Assembly: GCA_003819975.1 (NCBI GenBank)
Contig: RPPU01000016.1
Location: 1 to 18,535, forward strand
Length of the DNA: 18,535 nt
Direction of reading: 5' to 3'
DNA from: Desulfobacteraceae bacterium
GTDB taxonomy: Bacteria; Desulfobacterota; DSM-4660; Desulfatiglandales; HGW-15
Shown here: piece by piece, positions 15,465 to 18,535 of the stretch
Layout of the letters: each line of letters starts with the position of its first letter
Position numbering within the stretch: position 1 is the stretch's first letter
The notes under the pieces: model-generated
The model's input: only the letters and a program-made list of their open reading frames with translations
Told to the model about the DNA's origin: nothing
The model's database searches: none
Made by a program: the position numbers and the translations under genes

Positions 15465-16833
15465 TCGGATCCGATTCATCGTCTTATGTTTGGCGATTTT
15501 TCTAGCCGGTTGCGCCACTCCATCGACGCCTCCAAAATCGGAAACACCCATGGCGCCCGCTCCTACTCCAGCGGCGCCTCTCTTGCCTGCCGATGTGCTG
15601 GATAAGAAAATCGAAAATTTGGGTCGGATTCTGGAGAACAGCAAATTGAATGAAGATGAGCGCACCATTGCCCTCAATCTGCAAAACACCTACAAAACCA
15701 TGAAAATTCTGAACAAAGACTCCGCAAACAAAATTGACGTCACGCGGCAAATGATCGTTATGCTGTTCAATCATCTCTCCCAACTGGAAGACCGCTATTT
15801 TCAAAGAAAACAACCCGATGAAAAATATTACCTGGAAGCCCTCTCCGTCCTGATTCTGAAAAAGAAAAAAATTCAGGAGAGTTATCTGGCCGGGGACCAT
15901 GCCGGGGTCATCAACCAATGCCTGGATTTGGAAGCGACCTTCGGATCGGACGCCTTGACGCCGGATATCGGGCTCACCTTCGCGATTTCCCTGGCGGAAA
16001 AAGGTATGCTCAAAGAAGCAACCAAGATCGGCCAAAAAATAACCCGGGAACTGGAGAGCAAACCGGATTTATTGAATTTACGCGTGAAAACCTTGGAGTG
16101 GCAACTGGCCCAAGGCAATAAAGAAACGGCGCAACAGATCTATGAGAAAACACTCGATGAGATGGATCAAAAACAATCCCTGGTAAAAAGGGCCAAACAA
16201 CTCATGACCGGCGAATCACCGGCGAAAATCGTCAAAACCGAAAATAGCGCGCCCCCTCTGGTGGATCCGGCCGCCAAAGACACTCCCCTGACCCGTTTAT
16301 TGAGACAAATCGAAGAACTGGTCAAAAACAATCAATATGGCAAGGCCAAGCTCCTTTTAACGAATCAATGGCGTCAATCCCAAGGCGCTGAAACCGAAAC
16401 CATCGAGCAAGCCTTAAAAAGCGTGACCATTGCCGAAGAAAAATACCAACAGGAAGAGAACGTCAAAACCGCCCAGAACAACGAAACACTCGCCGCAGCC
16501 CGCAAATTGATTAAAGAGCAAAAGAATACCGAAGCCATTGATCTCTTGTCGGGTTTATTGAACGATCCGAACGTTTCACCGGAAGTAAAGGAACTAAGAG
16601 AATCGGCGATTCAAAATCTGATTAACGATGAACGCAATAAAGCGGCTACTCTTTTCTCGGCCGCCGTCAAAACCGGAGATGCCGCGAAGAAAAAAGAATA
16701 CCTTCTGGCTTCTTATCGGAAATTAAAAGTATTGATTGAAAAATTCCCCCAATCGAAATTAATCGGCAAACTGAACGGTAATATTCAAAAGGTCAAAGAA
16801 GAGCTGCAAAAATTGGGCGTTAATCCCGAATGA
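15454..16833 (+). CDS. Helical-repeat (TPR-like) outer-membrane lipoprotein, candidate PBP activator
   Basis: 459 residues. A lipoprotein signal peptide ends in the lipobox LAGC, with Cys20 as the lipidated residue; position +2 is Ala, not Asp, so sorting to the outer membrane is expected. A Pro/Ala/Thr-rich linker (about 21-45) is followed by almost entirely alpha-helical, charged sequence with alternating pairs of amphipathic helices, TPR-like at about 290-320 (GKAKLLLTNQW) and 345-385 (ARKLIKEQ to LLSGLLNDP). No enzyme motif is seen. AAGGAG is 6 bases before the ATG and lies within the end of the PBP gene, so the two are probably translationally coupled. In proteobacteria, class A PBPs need lipoprotein activators, and LpoP of Pseudomonas is a TPR lipoprotein encoded beside its PBP. 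A similar role here is inferred from architecture and position, not homology. Confidence 0.85.
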   Translation: MKISRIRFIVLCLAIFLAGCATPSTPPKSETPMAPAPTPAAPLLPADVLDKKIENLGRILENSKLNEDERTIALNLQNTYKTMKILNKDSANKIDVTRQMIVMLFNHLSQLEDRYFQRKQPDEKYYLEALSVLILKKKKIQESYLAGDHAGVINQCLDLEATFGSDALTPDIGLTFAISLAEKGMLKEATKIGQKITRELESKPDLLNLRVKTLEWQLAQGNKETAQQIYEKTLDEMDQKQSLVKRAKQLMTGESPAKIVKTENSAPPLVDPAAKDTPLTRLLRQIEELVKNNQYGKAKLLLTNQWRQSQGAETETIEQALKSVTIAEEKYQQEENVKTAQNNETLAAARKLIKEQKNTEAIDLLSGLLNDPNVSPEVKELRESAIQNLINDERNKAATLFSAAVKTGDAAKKKEYLLASYRKLKVLIEKFPQSKLIGKLNGNIQKVKEELQKLGVNPE

Positions 16834-17463
16834 TTTTTTTCAACTGGGATCTCTAAAAATTCAGTTTATCGGCTGCAAGACCCTTAAAAATCGATCAAAT
16901 CTGAACAGTAAACTTCTTAAAAAATGTATTGTTAGAGATCCCGTACTGTGATATGATTTCTGACAGGTAGAAACGTGTCAAACAACCAACCGTCAGCACG
17001 ACAACCTGGATTATTACGATATTTTTAGCCTGAAACCGACGCTTATCCTCATATAACCGTAAATTCAAATAGTTAACCAACCGCTTTACAAAAAAAAATT
17101 CCGACCTATATTATAGAAAAGATTTAAAGTTTTTTTGTCCAATGCCGATATAAGACATGTAAGCATCACCAAGTTCTTTGAACGGACATTAAATCCACGC
17201 CCAACTTCAACACTAAGAATTAAAACCGTGTGACGGCGATGGGCCTCCAAGGGTTATACATTAGAACGGGAAGTTAGCGGTGTGGTTTAATAGGTTTCTC
17301 GAATGTTCGTGCATCTTTCTTCGAGCATCTCTGGAATTGAAAAACATAGATGGGCTTCGAGGATATCAACGGCATCTTGGGAAACCAAAATTTAATATAT
17401 GTTCGTCGGAAGGTTCATTATCAACGTAACCCCCTTAGGTAACTTGGTTTTAACCCTCAGTTC
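16834..17463. other. 630-base gap without a convincing gene
   Basis: Lies between the lipoprotein stop and the dinB terminator. It begins with a run of seven T after the stop codon without a good stem, then an 11-bp inverted repeat, listed separately. The longest minus-strand frame (about 16895-17080, 61 codons) starts at a TTG with no SD and resembles no family; another run of about 60 sense codons on the minus strand near 17090-17250 likewise has no recognisable start. These may be remains of a decayed gene, but I cannot name one. I saw no tRNA, CRISPR repeat or transposase motif. A strong plus-strand terminator follows, so an unannotated small RNA is possible. Confidence 0.5.
16846..16942. 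repeat. Perfect 11-bp inverted repeat spanning about 97 bases
   Basis: GGGATCTCTAA (16846-16856) and TTAGAGATCCC (16932-16942) are exact reverse complements with 75 bases between. The spacing is too wide for a simple terminator. It could be the ends of a very small non-autonomous element, the closing stem of a larger RNA fold, or chance. No target-site duplication is obvious next to it. Confidence 0.45.
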
Positions 17464-17508
17464 AAAAGGCCCGTTCATTCAATCCAATGATGAACGGGCC
17501 TTTTTTTT
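17464..17508 (+). terminator. Strong bidirectional terminator overlapping the end of dinB
   Basis: Fifteen-bp stem AAAAGGCCCGTTCAT (17464-17478) with its complement (17490-17504), an 11-base loop, and a run of eight T on the plus strand. On the minus strand the tail is TTTTG, so it can also end dinB transcripts. The dinB stop codon lies in the loop. Confidence 0.9.
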
Positions 17509-18535
17509 AATGAAACAACCTCGGCTGATGGCCTCTCCGCCGAATCGATCTTGAATCAGATCCATGGCTTTTTCGACCGGATCCCAGGTCTTTTCCGGAG
17601 ATTTTGGATCCGCAAATAATTCGATTTGTTGCGGGACCAGGTCGACCGGATACAGGTTGGCCAGCCCTATCCCGATCAGCCGGAATGGACCTTGCCGAAT
17701 GGACTTTTCGAGCATTTGCAGCCCTTGTTTAAAAATGATTTGAGCCGAATCCGTGGCCTGTTCCAGCGTGACACTGCGGGTCAAGAGTTTAAAATCGCTT
17801 TGCTTTAATTTAAGAACAATGGTCTTGCCTTTAAATTTGTTTTGACGCAACCGTTTCGCAACCGTTTCGGACTGGGCCAGAAGCTGGATTTTCAATAACT
17901 CCTTGTCGGCAGAGTCTTTTATCAAGGTCTCTTCCGTGCTGATCGATTTAGGAGCGCTGTATGGAATAACTTTGGAGTCGTCGATCCCTTGGGCAAGTTC
18001 CCGCAAGCGCCGGCTGAATTTACCTAAATGTTTTTCCAAGCGCAATAAAGAAACCCGTGAAACATCTCCCAGGCAACGAATGCCGAGTTTCTCAAGCGTT
18101 TCCAGGGTCTTGGGGCCCACGCCGGGAACTTTTTTAATCGATAATGTTTGGATGAATGCCGGAATCTCTTCGGCGGTCAGAATGGTCAAACCATCCGGTT
18201 TGCGCAATTCGGAAGCGATTTTTGCCAAAAATTTATTGGGCGCAATGCCGATGGAACAGGTCAATCCTGCTTCTTGTTTGATCCGGGATTTGATCTTATG
18301 GGCTACTTCTGGAGGCGATCCCATTAATTTTTCAAGGCCGCTAAGATCCAGATAGGCTTCATCAATGGAAACAGGCTCCAAGATCGGCGAAAAATCCTTA
18401 AGGATGGTCATGATCCGATCGGATACGGACTGGTAGAGACTCATCCGCACCGGCAAAAAAATACCCCGAGGACATCTCTGTTTGGCTTGAAAAATGGGCA
18501 TGGCGGAATGGATGCCGAATTTCCGGGCTTCGTAA
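17479..18535 (-). CDS. dinB: DNA polymerase IV (Y-family), 5' part cut off by the window edge
   Basis: Error-prone translesion DNA polymerase. The minus-strand frame stays open to the right edge: upstream of the internal ATG at 18499-18501 the coding continues as YEARKFGIHSA, a conserved Pol IV motif, so that ATG is not the start. About 351 residues are visible and roughly 45-50 N-terminal residues, with the first catalytic aspartate, lie outside. Seen: SLYQSVSDRI, catalytic VSIDEAYLDLSG, CSIGIAPNKFLAKIASELRKP, the helix-hairpin-helix KKVPGVGPKTLETLEKLGI, and a little-finger domain starting near SISTEETL. QIELF late in the protein resembles a beta-clamp binding motif. The last 14 codons form one arm of a terminator. 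No SOS box can be judged because the promoter is outside the window. Confidence 0.95.
   Translation of the reverse strand, partial: YEARKFGIHSAMPIFQAKQRCPRGIFLPVRMSLYQSVSDRIMTILKDFSPILEPVSIDEAYLDLSGLEKLMGSPPEVAHKIKSRIKQEAGLTCSIGIAPNKFLAKIASELRKPDGLTILTAEEIPAFIQTLSIKKVPGVGPKTLETLEKLGIRCLGDVSRVSLLRLEKHLGKFSRRLRELAQGIDDSKVIPYSAPKSISTEETLIKDSADKELLKIQLLAQSETVAKRLRQNKFKGKTIVLKLKQSDFKLLTRSVTLEQATDSAQIIFKQGLQMLEKSIRQGPFRLIGIGLANLYPVDLVPQQIELFADPKSPEKTWDPVEKAMDLIQDRFGGEAISRGCFIKKKARSSLD

Noticed and set aside
15502..16035. 177-codon minus-strand frame
   Set aside because: Antisense to the lipoprotein gene, which has a good SD, signal peptide and lipobox; no motif is seen in the antisense product.
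16895..17080. 61-codon minus-strand frame in the long gap, hydrophobic in the middle
   Set aside because: TTG start, no SD, no recognisable domain, and it contains one arm of the 11-bp inverted repeat. I considered a transposase remnant but saw no catalytic motif.
18355..18501. Internal ATG at 18499-18501 as the start of dinB
   Set aside because: Coding continues upstream with the conserved YEARKFG motif to the window edge, and the frame lacks the first catalytic segment, so the gene is cut by the edge and not truncated.

Overview
The window carries eleven protein-coding genes that I accept, two of them cut by the window edges, plus one doubtful short ORF. Every large family is recognisable: adenine deaminase (ade), a P-loop kinase, an aminoglycoside-phosphotransferase-like kinase, a PHP-domain phosphoesterase, a lytic transglycosylase, an MtaD-type amidohydrolase, an OppA-type solute-binding protein, a LytTR response regulator with its LytS-type histidine kinase, a membrane metallophosphoesterase, a class A penicillin-binding protein with a co-encoded lipoprotein, and DNA polymerase IV (dinB). 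That is twelve families in all, with the kinase/regulator pair counted as two. I see no tRNA, rRNA, CRISPR array, phage gene or intact transposon.

Organism: a bacterium of moderate GC with a Gram-negative envelope. The signs are an LAGC lipobox lipoprotein, a soluble binding protein whose signal peptide has no lipobox cysteine, and a class A PBP paired with a lipoprotein. The mix would suit Desulfobacterota (deltaproteobacteria) or a related phylum, but this is a guess; no marker gene in the window fixes the taxon.

Layout. (1) Positions 1-4171, minus strand: an apparent operon read as PHP phosphoesterase, APH-like kinase, P-loop kinase, then ade, which runs off the left edge. The two kinases look like the separated halves of a protein usually fused (COG2187 + COG0645). 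(2) 4314-5000, minus strand: a small membrane-anchored lytic transglycosylase with its own promoter. (3) 5001-5383: AT-rich spacer. (4) 5384-6712, plus strand: mtaD, ending at a strong terminator at 6856-6889 that also faces the convergent gene. (5) 6912-8609, minus strand: an orphan OppA-like binding protein with promoter. (6) 8728-12029, minus strand: metallophosphoesterase, histidine kinase and LytTR regulator; the last two overlap and are probably translationally coupled. (7) 11856-12164: divergent promoter region. (8) 12165-16833, plus strand: class A PBP and lipoprotein, overlapping by 11 bases. (9) 16834-17463: about 630 bases without a convincing gene. (10) 17479-18535, minus strand: dinB, cut at the right edge, whose stop codon lies inside a terminator hairpin.

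Working together: ade and mtaD both deaminate purine compounds, so two salvage steps are present in separate transcription units. The lytic transglycosylase, the PBP and its lipoprotein are peptidoglycan functions. The most interesting system is the PBP/lipoprotein pair. The PBP has an unusual insertion of roughly 210 residues in its transpeptidase domain, and the overlapping gene encodes a helical-repeat outer-membrane lipoprotein, the kind of partner that activates class A PBPs (LpoA, LpoP) in proteobacteria. I found no clearly undescribed system; several start codons are corrected from Shine-Dalgarno (SD) evidence.
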